Assembly (NCBI RefSeq): GCF_037622515.1
Contig: NZ_JBBJCN010000002.1
Location: 620,001 to 684,000, forward strand
DNA: 64,000 bases
Direction: 5' to 3'
From: Paradesertivirga superstes
GTDB taxonomy: Bacteria > Bacteroidota > Bacteroidia > Sphingobacteriales > Sphingobacteriaceae
The number at the start of each line of letters is the position of its first letter. Positions within the stretch are counted from its first letter, which is position 1. The notes beneath the pieces were generated by a model, which saw only the letters and a list, made by a program, of their open reading frames with translations, was not told the DNA's origin and did no database searches. Positions 38,518 to 47,197 of the stretch are shown piece after piece. The translations under genes were made by a program, and so were the position numbers.

Positions 38518-39702
38518 ATGATTACTTATCAGGAAGCGCAAAACATAATTGCATCGCAGGCAAAATCTTTCGGAATCGAGGTAATAGATCTTACTGAGGC
38601 AGATGGACGGGTTTTGGCTGAAGATATGTTTGCCGACAGGGACTATCCCCCATTCAATCGTTCTGCTATGGATGGCTATGCAATACGGCACGAAGACTGG
38701 ATAAAGGGAACCAGACTTTTCGAAATACAAGAAGTAATATACGCCGGAAATATCCCCGAAGGAGAATTAAATCAGGCATCTGCTTTCAAGATAATGACAG
38801 GTGCTGCTGTTCCTTACCCTGCAAATACTGTTATTCGAAGAGAAGATTCCGTCGAATCGGGCAATAAGGTCTCATTCAATATCGACTCATTAAAAGAATT
38901 TAAAAACATTGCCAGAAAAGGCGAAGATTTAAAAAAGGCCGAATTAGCGATTGCTGCGAATAGCCTGTGCACCCCGGCGGTAATCGGCACCCTGGCAACC
39001 ATTGGTAAATCGAAAGTCCCTGTTGAGGCACTCCCTAAAGTTGCATTATTTACAACGGGTAACGAAGTAAAGAACCTAAATGAAGAGGTTTCGGATGTAG
39101 AAATAAGGAACAGCAATTTTTACATGTTAAAATCTTTATTAAAAGGATGGCAAATCAAACCTCTTATATATAAACATTTAGCCGACAGCAAAACGGAGCT
39201 GAAAGACAGTATAGAAAAAGCGTTGCATTTAGATATCCTGATATTAAGTGGCGGTGTATCAGCGGGAGACGCCGACTTTGTTCCTGAAGTTTTAGAGAGC
39301 CTTGGTGTAAAAAAACTCTTTCACAAAGTAGCCATCAAACCCGGCAAGCCATTCTGGTGCGGAAAAATGCCAGAAGGCCCTATCGTATTTGCTTTACCGG
39401 GAAACCCATTTTCTTCGTTTGTGACTTTTAAACTCTTCATAGAGACTTTTTTAAGAAAATCAGCAGGATTACCTTCACAAATTCCTCTAAAAAGCTTTTT
39501 TCATGGAAAAAAAGACAAAAAAACTAACCTAGATGAGTTTTTTCCGGTTAAATTTTGCAATTCCGGTACAAAAGTAGAGGCAACCAAGTTAAATGGCTCC
39601 GGAGATATTAGGCTGGGCCTCGATGCAGATGCTCTTGGAATTCATCCTTCAGACATCGATCTGTTAATTGAAGGGCAAGAAATTCAATACTTTAAATTGT
39701 AG
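38518..39702 (+). CDS. moeA: molybdopterin molybdenumtransferase MoeA
   Basis: This 394-residue MoeA inserts molybdate into adenylated molybdopterin. It has the N-terminal TEADGRVLAEDMFADRDYPP, then FNRSAMDGYAI, the central VEIRNSNFYMLKSLL and SGGVSAGDADFVPEVLE, and the FALPGNPFSSF motif. Domain order and length match E. coli MoeA. It is cotranscribed with moaCB and convergent with the Crp/Fnr gene. With MoaA, MoaD, MoaE and MobA downstream, the island encodes most Moco steps. Confidence 0.95.
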   Translation: MITYQEAQNIIASQAKSFGIEVIDLTEADGRVLAEDMFADRDYPPFNRSAMDGYAIRHEDWIKGTRLFEIQEVIYAGNIPEGELNQASAFKIMTGAAVPYPANTVIRREDSVESGNKVSFNIDSLKEFKNIARKGEDLKKAELAIAANSLCTPAVIGTLATIGKSKVPVEALPKVALFTTGNEVKNLNEEVSDVEIRNSNFYMLKSLLKGWQIKPLIYKHLADSKTELKDSIEKALHLDILILSGGVSAGDADFVPEVLESLGVKKLFHKVAIKPGKPFWCGKMPEGPIVFALPGNPFSSFVTFKLFIETFLRKSAGLPSQIPLKSFFHGKKDKKTNLDEFFPVKFCNSGTKVEATKLNGSGDIRLGLDADALGIHPSDIDLLIEGQEIQYFKL

Positions 39703-39739
39703 TTTCCTGCTATGATATATCTCAACCTTCAATTATATT

Positions 39740-40459
39740 CTACAAAACCACATTTTCTATAGGGAGAACAGACATTTGCTGCGTTAAGCTACCTAGTCTT
39801 ACTTCATCAATAATTTCAATGCTCTTGCCTGACAATTTTATCATATTGTCATTTACCAAATCATTAATTATTCTGAAAACTGTTTCATAGGTTGCGCCTG
39901 CATAGGAGGCAAGATCCTGCCGGGTTAATTCAATATCTATAAACCCACGTTCATTTAAACCAAATTTCTCTTTCAATGAAATCAGAGCCTGCGCTACCCT
40001 TCCCTTGACAGGCATATGCGCAAGATTTCGCATTTTCCGTTCAGATTCTTGAAGTTCATCTGCAAAAAACATCATTAAAGAATATGCAAATTCATTATTT
40101 ACTTTTAATGTGGCATTAAAAAACTCAATTTCAATAAAACAAACGATACAAGACTCAAGCGCTGTAGCCGAAACCGGGTATACTAAATTACTACCTAAAC
40201 CCCTGTGACCAAAAATCGCTCCTTTCTTCGCAAAGCGAATAATTAGCTCTTTATCATTACCCCACTTCTTATGAACTTTTAGATTTCCCTGATAAACAAA
40301 ATAAACTCCCTTTACAGGATCACCTTCTCTAAAAATCACCTCTCCTTTTTTAAACTGATAATTAGTTCTGTTCTGACCTAGAGCAGGTAACCATTCTTTC
40401 AAACAGGTTCTGCACATAAAACAGCTATTTAAATCGCAATCAACTTTGCTTTTTTTCAT
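39740..40459 (-). CDS. Crp/Fnr regulator with N-terminal four-cysteine motif
   Basis: This 239-residue regulator has an N-terminal cluster Cys8-x4-Cys13-x2-Cys16-x2-Cys19 (CDLNSCFMCRTC), then a cyclic-nucleotide-binding-type beta barrel (about 35-125, EVIFREGDPVKGVYFV) and a C-terminal winged helix (about 165-230, TRQDLASYAGATYETVFRII). The cysteines could hold an Fe-S cluster, as in FNR, although their spacing differs from E. coli FNR. It sits between nirBD-moa and the nitrate uptake genes and is the likely local activator, sensing oxygen, nitric oxide or redox state. Confidence 0.85.
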   Translation of the reverse strand: MKKSKVDCDLNSCFMCRTCLKEWLPALGQNRTNYQFKKGEVIFREGDPVKGVYFVYQGNLKVHKKWGNDKELIIRFAKKGAIFGHRGLGSNLVYPVSATALESCIVCFIEIEFFNATLKVNNEFAYSLMMFFADELQESERKMRNLAHMPVKGRVAQALISLKEKFGLNERGFIDIELTRQDLASYAGATYETVFRIINDLVNDNMIKLSGKSIEIIDEVRLGSLTQQMSVLPIENVVL

Positions 40460-40872
40460 TCTATAATACTATTATTTAATCCCTACCCAAAATCTATATC
40501 CAAAAGAAGACATATGCTTTAAACCTATACTGATATCCAAAAACCGTATACAACAAAAAGTGATACAATATACGTGATTTACACCGTCGACATTACACAA
40601 AATGCCATTTTTTTTGACGAAAATTACAAAAACAGGATTTTTTTATGCGAAAATTGAAATTTACAGGACCTTTTTCCGCGAAATATCACATTTACACACC
40701 TACTTGAATTGTGAAATACTCAAAATTTGATATAATCAACTCTTTAAAATTAATATTTTACAAAATATTTCCCTTTTATATTACTCAAATCATATAAATT
40801 CACCTGATTCGTATTTTTTTTTCTGTTTTTATCTTAAATAAGATAAATTTATGGTGTAAAAGGAAGGAAAAA
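40460..40872. other. 413-bp divergent control region between the regulator and nrtS
   Basis: This very AT-rich region is shared by the Crp/Fnr gene (leftward) and nrtS (rightward). It holds the palindrome at 40727-40739 and a second one, ATCTTAAATAAGAT, at 40831-40844, followed by a TAAATTTA -7-like element at 40844-40851. No gene is present. Confidence 0.5.
40727..40739 (+). promoter_or_regulatory. FNR-like operator upstream of nrtS
   Basis: TTGATATAATCAA has perfect TTGAT/ATCAA arms around three bases, one base less than the canonical FNR spacing. The 13-mer ATTTGATATAATC that overlaps it also occurs before the TSUP-moaA operon (52340-52352). Confidence 0.5.
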
Positions 40873-41130
40873 ATGAAAAATTTAAAAAGAATAGCAAAAA
40901 TCACTTTCCAAAACTCAACTATTAAGAAAGGCTTCATTATAAGCGCTATAGTTGGAAGCTTTTTAAATCTAATTAATCAGGGAAATTTATTTTTCACCAA
41001 CCAACTTCCTGAGGTTTCAATTATGAAGATAGGATTAACCTATATCACCCCTTTTGTAGTTTCAGTATATAGTATTACTTCAACTAAACTTAAACAGGAT
41101 TACACAATGAACAAACAGAATCAAATATAA
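40873..41130 (+). CDS. nrtS: small nitrate/nitrite transporter NrtS
   Basis: This 85-residue membrane protein has two predicted helices (about 20-38 and 50-70). The pattern AIVGSFLNLINQGNLFF, then KIGLTYITPFVVSVYSI, matches the NrtS family, whose members transport nitrate and nitrite in cyanobacteria and other bacteria. Family knowledge supports the call, and the position at the head of a nitrate uptake cluster agrees. It is the smallest of three nitrate uptake systems here. An RNA hairpin follows (41138-41168). Confidence 0.82.
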   Translation: MKNLKRIAKITFQNSTIKKGFIISAIVGSFLNLINQGNLFFTNQLPEVSIMKIGLTYITPFVVSVYSITSTKLKQDYTMNKQNQI

Positions 41131-41137
41131 AAAGAAA

Positions 41138-41168
41138 CCCCACTGGGGAGGTCGAAGCTCCAGCGGGG
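41138..41168 (+). other. intercistronic hairpin between nrtS and the porin gene
   Basis: CCCCACTGG and a later CCAGCGGGG pair over two segments around a GAAG-containing loop. No T run follows, so it probably shields or processes the messenger rather than ending it. Confidence 0.55.
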
Positions 41169-41209
41169 ATATAGTTCTAATTGCTTTTCACAAACTAAAA
41201 CTTAAACAA

Positions 41210-42760
41210 ATGTACAGAAATCTTATCACAAAAAAATCCACCAGGGCCTTTCTCCTGACGTCAGCATTGATTTACGGAGGTGTTATGCAATCATTTGCTC
41301 AAATTTCCCTTACAGGTCAGCTACGTCCAAGAGCTGAAGTAAGAGATGGTGTCGGAAATTTAGTTCCTAAAGGATCAGTGCCTGCATCCTTTATTTCTCA
41401 ACGCACAAGATTAGCATTTGGCTACAAATGGGATAGGTTGACGTTTGGCGCTACAGTACAGGATATACGTGTTTGGGGTCAGGATGCATCCACTATTTCT
41501 AATGCAGATGGAAACAGACTAATGCTTCATGAAGGTTGGGGCGAAGTTGTATTGGCAAATAAAGCAGATACAACTATAGGCTTCAAGTTATTAGATAATC
41601 TTTCCTTTAAAATTGGTCGTCAGGAACTGGTTTATGATGATGCCCGTCTTATTGGAAACCTGGATTGGTTGCAACAAGGACGTCGCTTTGACATGGCGCT
41701 ATTAAAAACCGTTCATCATGGATGGCAAGTTGATCTTGGCTTTGCTTATAATCAAAACTCAGACAATTTCGGGTTAACAGGAACAACTTATATCCCTGGA
41801 AACATTCCACAATTTATTAAAAATGATGTCGGCGAACTTGTGCCTACTCCTGCCGGAATGGTTCCATTAATTGCTGCAAACGGAAACAGTTCCGCAGCAG
41901 GAAACCCGACCTTTTCTAATCCTCCGAGCACAAATGCTGCAAACCAGGATTATAAAAACTTTCAGAGTTTATATATCTCTAAAAAAATCAATCAGACAAA
42001 AATATCGATTCTTGGATTTAAAGATGCCTTTGCACGATACACTGTCGGTTCTGTTGCTGCGGGAGAAGGATTGGTTTATGGAAGAATGTTTAATCTGAAA
42101 GAAACAAACGACCGTTACACGGTTGGAGCAATGATCAGTCCTACATTCGGAAATGCTTCCGGTTTCGGAAAGATCGCTGTTCAAGGCGCTTACTACCAGC
42201 AATTAGGCGAAGACAGAGATGGAAAAGCGCTGAATGCTTATCATTATACTGTTGCTGCAACATATAGCAAAGGAAAATTTACCGTAGGCCCGGGTATTGA
42301 CTTATTATCTGGTAATAAAACGACTACTCCGACTTCCGAAAGCAAAAGATTTGACCCTTTATATGGCACGCCTCACAAATTCTGGGGATATATGGATTAC
42401 TTCTATGCAGGTACTAATTCACCAGCCGCAGGCTTATTGAATTATTACATGAAATCTAAATTCACAGCCAATGAATTTTTCATCACTGCCGACTATCATC
42501 ATTTCGCAGTTGCAAACAAAATGGCTGCTACTCCTCAGAAAGATTTAGGAGATGAAATTGATCTGGTAGCCAATTACACTCTAAACAAATTTACTTCTGT
42601 TGAACTTGGTTACTCGATGATGTTTGCAGCAAGAGATGCAATGAAAGCTGCAAAGGGCCAGACCGCGACAAATCTAGACAAACAGGCGAAATGGGGCTTT
42701 ATCTCATTGAATATTCGTCCTGATTTCTTTTTCACCAAACCAGTAGCTATCAAACAATAA
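41210..42760 (+). CDS. outer-membrane porin of the alginate-export family
   Basis: This 516-residue outer-membrane beta-barrel protein has a signal peptide (cut near QSFA-Q) and alternating amphipathic strands, e.g. LRPRAEVRDGVGNL, RTRLAFGYKWDRLTFGATVQ, NLSFKIGRQELVYDDARLIG and a C-terminal strand ending with aromatic residues. The pattern matches the alginate_exp porin family. Its place between nrtS and nrtA makes a nitrate/nitrite channel likely; alginate export is not implied. The long loop near residues 195-245 is rich in Ala, Asn and Pro. Confidence 0.8.
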   Translation: MYRNLITKKSTRAFLLTSALIYGGVMQSFAQISLTGQLRPRAEVRDGVGNLVPKGSVPASFISQRTRLAFGYKWDRLTFGATVQDIRVWGQDASTISNADGNRLMLHEGWGEVVLANKADTTIGFKLLDNLSFKIGRQELVYDDARLIGNLDWLQQGRRFDMALLKTVHHGWQVDLGFAYNQNSDNFGLTGTTYIPGNIPQFIKNDVGELVPTPAGMVPLIAANGNSSAAGNPTFSNPPSTNAANQDYKNFQSLYISKKINQTKISILGFKDAFARYTVGSVAAGEGLVYGRMFNLKETNDRYTVGAMISPTFGNASGFGKIAVQGAYYQQLGEDRDGKALNAYHYTVAATYSKGKFTVGPGIDLLSGNKTTTPTSESKRFDPLYGTPHKFWGYMDYFYAGTNSPAAGLLNYYMKSKFTANEFFITADYHHFAVANKMAATPQKDLGDEIDLVANYTLNKFTSVELGYSMMFAARDAMKAAKGQTATNLDKQAKWGFISLNIRPDFFFTKPVAIKQ

Positions 42761-42789
42761 TCAAACTCAAAAAAACTAGAATTATAGAG

Positions 42790-44001
42790 ATGAAAAAATT
42801 CAATACAATATATAAAAGATCTGTAATGCTGATCGCATTAACAGGGCTGATTGTTTCTACCACGGGATTTAATGCTGCGGCAAAAAAAATAAAACTAGGC
42901 TTTATTCCACTAACTGATTGCGCACCCTTGGTAGCGGCAAAAGAGTTAGGACTATTTGCTAAATATGGTGTAGATGTTGAACTTTCTAAAGAGTCATCAT
43001 GGGCAAATGTTCGCGACAAAATACTTTTAGGCGAGCTTGACGGCGCTCATTGCCTGTTCTCTATGCCACTTTCTGTATATACAGGTATTGGCGGTAAAGC
43101 CGGATCCGAAATGAAAATTGCAATGATGTTGAACAACAACGGCCAGGCAATTACTCTTTCTAAGGAATTCTGTGGACTAACTGGATATAAAGAAGTAAAT
43201 AAGGCCGCCGCTGCTACAAAAAAAGTACAGGGTCGTAAAGAAGTGACTTTTGCCATGACTTTCCCCGGTGGAACTCATGACATCTGGTTACGCTATTGGT
43301 TAGCTGCAGCTGGCATCAATGCAAAATCTGTAGGTATCATTACTATTCCTCCACCGCAAATGGTCGCGAATATGCGTGTTGATAACATGGAGGGCTTTTG
43401 TGTTGGCGAGCCATGGGGTGGGGTTGCGGCAGCTCAAAATGTAGGTTTCACACATATTGCAAGTCAGGATTTATGGAGCGATCATCCGGAAAAAGCCCTC
43501 GTAGTGAATTCAAAATTTGCTGCAAGCCAAAGAGACGATCTTAAAAAAGTAATGAAAGCTATCATTGAAGCTCAAAAATGGCTAGACAATCTGGGTAACC
43601 GTAAAAAAGCGGCAAGCTGGTTAACTAAACCGTATTACGTAAATGCACCTTTAGCCATAATCGAAGCCAGATTACAAGGCAGCAGTGATTTAGGCTGTGA
43701 CTTGGGTATTCAGAAATACAAAGGCAATTACATGACTTTTTACAAAAACGGAATTGTTACCACTCCTAAAAAAGTTTACGCCTATTGGTTTCTTGCTCAA
43801 TTTGTACGATTTGGTTATTTAAAATCTGAGCCGAATTATGCAGCAATTGCTGACAAACTTATCCTTGATGATTTGTTCGCTGAGGTGGCAAAAGAAATGA
43901 ATGTACCGGTGCAGGCGGACATGCATTCTATAAAGACCAATTACGATGTAGTATTTGATCCTAAAAACATAAGTACATACTTAAAAACGACGAAGAGATA
44001 A
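42790..44001 (+). CDS. nrtA: nitrate-binding protein of the NrtABD transporter
   Basis: This 403-residue periplasmic binding protein has a signal (MLIALTGLIVSTTGFNAAA). It matches the NrtA/CmpA family: KLGFIPLTDCAPLVAAKELG, SSWANVRDKILLGELDGAHC, then FPGGTHDIWLRYWLAAAGI, and PPPQMVANMRVDNMEGFCVG with GEPWG. Those segments form the oxyanion pocket in the family; nitrate is inferred over bicarbonate from the context. There are 29 bp to the porin gene; a hairpin follows the stop. Confidence 0.92.
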   Translation: MKKFNTIYKRSVMLIALTGLIVSTTGFNAAAKKIKLGFIPLTDCAPLVAAKELGLFAKYGVDVELSKESSWANVRDKILLGELDGAHCLFSMPLSVYTGIGGKAGSEMKIAMMLNNNGQAITLSKEFCGLTGYKEVNKAAAATKKVQGRKEVTFAMTFPGGTHDIWLRYWLAAAGINAKSVGIITIPPPQMVANMRVDNMEGFCVGEPWGGVAAAQNVGFTHIASQDLWSDHPEKALVVNSKFAASQRDDLKKVMKAIIEAQKWLDNLGNRKKAASWLTKPYYVNAPLAIIEARLQGSSDLGCDLGIQKYKGNYMTFYKNGIVTTPKKVYAYWFLAQFVRFGYLKSEPNYAAIADKLILDDLFAEVAKEMNVPVQADMHSIKTNYDVVFDPKNISTYLKTTKR

Positions 44002-44011
44002 TTTAAAAAAT

Positions 44012-44032
44012 ATCCCGGCGTAATGCCGGGAT
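44012..44032 (+). other. hairpin after nrtA
   Basis: ATCCCGGC and GCCGGGAT form an 8-bp stem with a GTAAT loop and a short following TT. Such hairpins after a binding-protein gene often raise its level relative to the permease genes. Confidence 0.65.
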
Positions 44033-44047
44033 TTAATAACAGATAAG

Positions 44048-44836
44048 ATGAAGAAGATACTTACACTTGACACACTATACACAATTCTTTCATTTTTCGG
44101 AAGTTTGTTGATTTTAGGACTTATATGGGAGCTTGTCGCCATAGTTACCGAACATGAAATACCAGGCCCGATACCAACCTGGGCAGTGTTTAAAGAACTT
44201 ATTGCTGAACCTTTTTATGACCGTGGGCCAAATGATAAAGGTATTGGAAATCAACTTTTCAGTTCTATTTACCGTGTATTCCTTGGATTTGGAATTGGAA
44301 GTCTTATAGCAATCCCTATGGGCCTGATGATGGGATCTTCCCTAATCATGATGCGTTTGTTTAATCCTCTGGTTCAAATCCTTCGTCCTGTGTCACCACT
44401 CGCGTGGTTTCCTTTAGGATTACTTGCTTTTCAGGCAGCTGAAGGTGCAACTGTATTTATTATAGCCATTACATCTCTTTGGCCAACACTTATTAACACT
44501 TCCTTTGGAGTTTCCAGTATACCGGCAGATCATAAAAATGTAGGCAAAGCCTTTGGTTTTTCTAAATGGAAATATGTCACTAAAATTATGCTTCCTTTCG
44601 CATTGCCTCATATCATCACTGGATTAAGATTATCAATCGGTGTGGCCTGGTTAGTAATTGTAGCTGGAGAAATGCTTTCCGGCGGAGTTGGAATTGGATT
44701 TTTTGTTTGGGACAGCTGGAACGGATTATCTCTTGAGAAAATTCTTATTGCCATCCTTATTATAGGTACGGTAGGTTTAATACTGGATAAAATATTCAGT
44801 GCTGCTCAACACGCTTTAACCTGGGAGAATAAATAA
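44048..44836 (+). CDS. nrtB: nitrate ABC transporter permease
   Basis: This 262-residue inner-membrane permease has six helices. The EAA-type loop (INTSFGVSSIPADHKNVGKA, then FGFSKWKYVTKIMLP) contacts the ATPase. The N-terminal region has PGPIPTWAVFKELIAEPFYD, as in NrtB. It belongs to the taurine/nitrate importer class, and the nitrate assignment comes from the operon. Confidence 0.9.
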   Translation: MKKILTLDTLYTILSFFGSLLILGLIWELVAIVTEHEIPGPIPTWAVFKELIAEPFYDRGPNDKGIGNQLFSSIYRVFLGFGIGSLIAIPMGLMMGSSLIMMRLFNPLVQILRPVSPLAWFPLGLLAFQAAEGATVFIIAITSLWPTLINTSFGVSSIPADHKNVGKAFGFSKWKYVTKIMLPFALPHIITGLRLSIGVAWLVIVAGEMLSGGVGIGFFVWDSWNGLSLEKILIAILIIGTVGLILDKIFSAAQHALTWENK

Positions 44837-44866
44837 TCTGTCAATAAATACTAAAAACGAATTGTT

Positions 44867-45718
44867 ATGATACTTACAGAAACAGAAGCAGCGGTTATTA
44901 AATCAGGTGAGACAGATTTAAGGGCTGATGCGATAAAAATTGATAATGTTACAGTTTCTTTCAAATCCAAGAAGGGAATCTACACTGCCATTGATAACAT
45001 CAGCCTTAATGTAAAAAAGGGAGAAATTGTAACCTTAATTGGCCACTCAGGATGTGGTAAATCGACCTTAATGAATACTATTTCCGGAATGGTTAAGCCA
45101 ACACAGGGTGAAGTGTATGCGAACGGAAACCTGGTAAAAGGCCCGGGACCTGACAGAGGAATTGTATTTCAAAATTATTCACTATTGCCATGGCTGACGG
45201 TTTTTCAAAACATCTATGTAGCGGTAGACTCAGCTATTAAAAACTTATCCGCCAGCGAAAAAAAGGAACTGGTTGAAAAAAACCTTCATATGGTGAATTT
45301 ATGGGAACACAGACATAAATTACCTGGTCATCTGTCCGGCGGAATGAAACAACGTGTTGCCATTGCCAGAGCCTTTGCAATAAATCCAAGCATTTTATTA
45401 CTGGATGAACCCTTTGGTGCTTTAGATGCACTTACAAAAAGCTCCATGCATATTGAGCTTCTGAAATTATGGAATCTGGATAACAGAAATAAAACGATTG
45501 TTATGGTTACCCATGATATTGAAGAGGCTATTTTCTTGTCAGACCGTGTAGTGGTGATGAATAATGGTCCAGCTGCTACAATTAAAGAGATTGTAGAAAT
45601 CCCTCTTGACAGACCAAGAAATAAAAAATCTATAGTACATGAAACAGGCTACATGGATACTCATGATAGATTGTTGAGTTTACTAATTGACAAATTTGAC
45701 ATTAATGATATAGCCTGA
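44867..45718 (+). CDS. nrtD: nitrate ABC transporter ATPase
   Basis: This 283-residue ATPase has Walker A GHSGCGKST, Q-loop NYSLLPWLTV, signature HLSGGMKQRVAIARA, Walker B LLLDEPFGALD and the switch His in VTHDIEEA. It matches NrtD/TauB-type importers. The C-terminal part (DRPRNKKSIVHETGYMDTHD) is a short extension typical of nitrate ATPases; there is no NrtC-like fused binding domain. Confidence 0.92.
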   Translation: MILTETEAAVIKSGETDLRADAIKIDNVTVSFKSKKGIYTAIDNISLNVKKGEIVTLIGHSGCGKSTLMNTISGMVKPTQGEVYANGNLVKGPGPDRGIVFQNYSLLPWLTVFQNIYVAVDSAIKNLSASEKKELVEKNLHMVNLWEHRHKLPGHLSGGMKQRVAIARAFAINPSILLLDEPFGALDALTKSSMHIELLKLWNLDNRNKTIVMVTHDIEEAIFLSDRVVVMNNGPAATIKEIVEIPLDRPRNKKSIVHETGYMDTHDRLLSLLIDKFDINDIA

Positions 45719-45835
45719 TATAGGCTGCCGTTGCGAGACGGGAAGAAATTAAATTTAGTTTCTCGTCTCTATTAAGATGACAGCCAAAACGTTAAAAGAA
45801 CAAACAATAAAACATAAACAACAAACACTAAAACA

Positions 45836-47155
45836 ATGAATAAACCGCTTGATAAATTAAATATTTTTACTTCTAAAGGAATACAGATGAAAACCTTCCA
45901 CATCACGTGGATAACCTTCTTCTTTTGCTTCTTTGGTTGGTTCGGTATCGCTCCTCTTATGCCTCTAATAAGAGAACAACTCGGTTTAAGCAAAGAGCAA
46001 ATCGGAAATATAATTATAGCATCGGTATCTGCAACCATATTTGCCCGCCTTCTTATCGGCCGGTTATGTGACACCTTAGGCCCTCGCCTGTCGTACACTA
46101 TTTTACTTGCCGTAGGCGCAATTCCGGTTATGTTTATAGGTCTGGCAGACAGCTATGAAAGCTTTTTACTATTTCGTTTTGTAATAGGCATTATCGGGGC
46201 CTCATTTGTAATTACTCAGTTTCATACCTCTATGATGTTTGCTCCCAATATTGTCGGTACAGCAAATGCTGTTGCTGGCGGCTGGGGAAACCTTGGGGGC
46301 GGTGTTACTAATCTTGTTATGCCATTAGTCGCAGGCGTTTTTGTAACATTAGGTTACTCGAGCGAAGCCGATTCATGGCGCTATGCAATGGTTGTACCAG
46401 GCATTATTCTTCTGGTTATGGCAGTGATTTACTTCAAATACACAAAAGATACTCCAAAGGGAAATTACAGTGAAATTCAACGTACCGCAAAAGTTAAAAC
46501 CAAGGGCACTTTTGTTGCCGCAATGAAAGATTATCGTACATGGATTCTTGCATTAGCGTATGCTTGCTGTTTTGGGATCGAAATTACGGTTGATAACGTC
46601 GCAGCTATCTTTTTTGTTGACAATTTTAATACAACAATGGTTATGGCCGGAGCTTTAGCTGCAATTTTTGGATTAATGAACCTGTTTGCCCGTGCTTTAG
46701 GAGGAATTGTGAGTGATAAAGTAGGAAATATCTACGGTTTGAGGGGAAAAGGAATATTATTAGGTGTATTTTTGCTCCTTCAGGGTTTAGGAATTGTATT
46801 ATTCGCAAAATCAGGAAGCTTGACGATGGCAATTGTTTCCATGCTGATTTTTGCATTATTCTTAAAAATGGCGAATGGAACTACTTATTCTATTGTACCA
46901 TTTGTAAATAAAAAAGCTATTGGCTCTGTTAGCGGTATAGTTGGAGCAGGCGGAAACTTAGGGGCCATGTTAGCCGGCTTTCTTTTTAAAGCCAAATCAC
47001 TTACCTATGTAGACGCTTTTCTATATATAGGAATAACGGTAGCAGTTATTGGTTTACTGGTAACCTTTATACCTTTTAATATTTCAAAAGAAACTGATGA
47101 AGCTGCAATCGATGTTAATAAGTTAGAATTACAGCCGGTTGGGGTTCAAGCTTAA
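45836..47155 (+). CDS. narK: NarK/NasA-type nitrate/nitrite porter (MFS)
   Basis: This 439-residue transporter of the nitrate-nitrite porter family has 12 helices. The signatures are GGWGNLGGGVTNLVMPL in helix 5 and SGIVGAGGNLGAMLAGFLF in helix 11, which form the nitrate pathway with conserved Arg residues. RLLIGRLCDTLGPRLS lies in loop 2-3. It is inside the nitrate cluster, 117 bp after nrtD across an imperfect hairpin (about 45736-45770) and 42 bp before the nitrate reductase gene. It could import nitrate or exchange nitrite. Confidence 0.93.
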   Translation: MNKPLDKLNIFTSKGIQMKTFHITWITFFFCFFGWFGIAPLMPLIREQLGLSKEQIGNIIIASVSATIFARLLIGRLCDTLGPRLSYTILLAVGAIPVMFIGLADSYESFLLFRFVIGIIGASFVITQFHTSMMFAPNIVGTANAVAGGWGNLGGGVTNLVMPLVAGVFVTLGYSSEADSWRYAMVVPGIILLVMAVIYFKYTKDTPKGNYSEIQRTAKVKTKGTFVAAMKDYRTWILALAYACCFGIEITVDNVAAIFFVDNFNTTMVMAGALAAIFGLMNLFARALGGIVSDKVGNIYGLRGKGILLGVFLLLQGLGIVLFAKSGSLTMAIVSMLIFALFLKMANGTTYSIVPFVNKKAIGSVSGIVGAGGNLGAMLAGFLFKAKSLTYVDAFLYIGITVAVIGLLVTFIPFNISKETDEAAIDVNKLELQPVGVQA

Positions 47156-47180
47156 CCTTTAGGTGGGAATGCGGCATTTT

Positions 47181-47195
47181 TTTAAAGAGGAGAAA
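47181..47195 (+). promoter_or_regulatory. strong ribosome binding site for the nitrate reductase
   Basis: TTTAAAGAGGAGAAA lies just before a TTG start at 47198. It is unusually purine-rich for this genome, where most genes show no clear Shine-Dalgarno sequence, and helps fix the TTG as start. Confidence 0.65.
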
Positions 47196-47197
47196 TT

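Noticed and set aside
47184..47195. AAAGAGGAGAAA ribosome site resembles a well-known synthetic part, suggesting engineered DNA
   Set aside because: It is a generic strong Shine-Dalgarno sequence; the surrounding genes are native in composition and no vector or cloning scars are seen.
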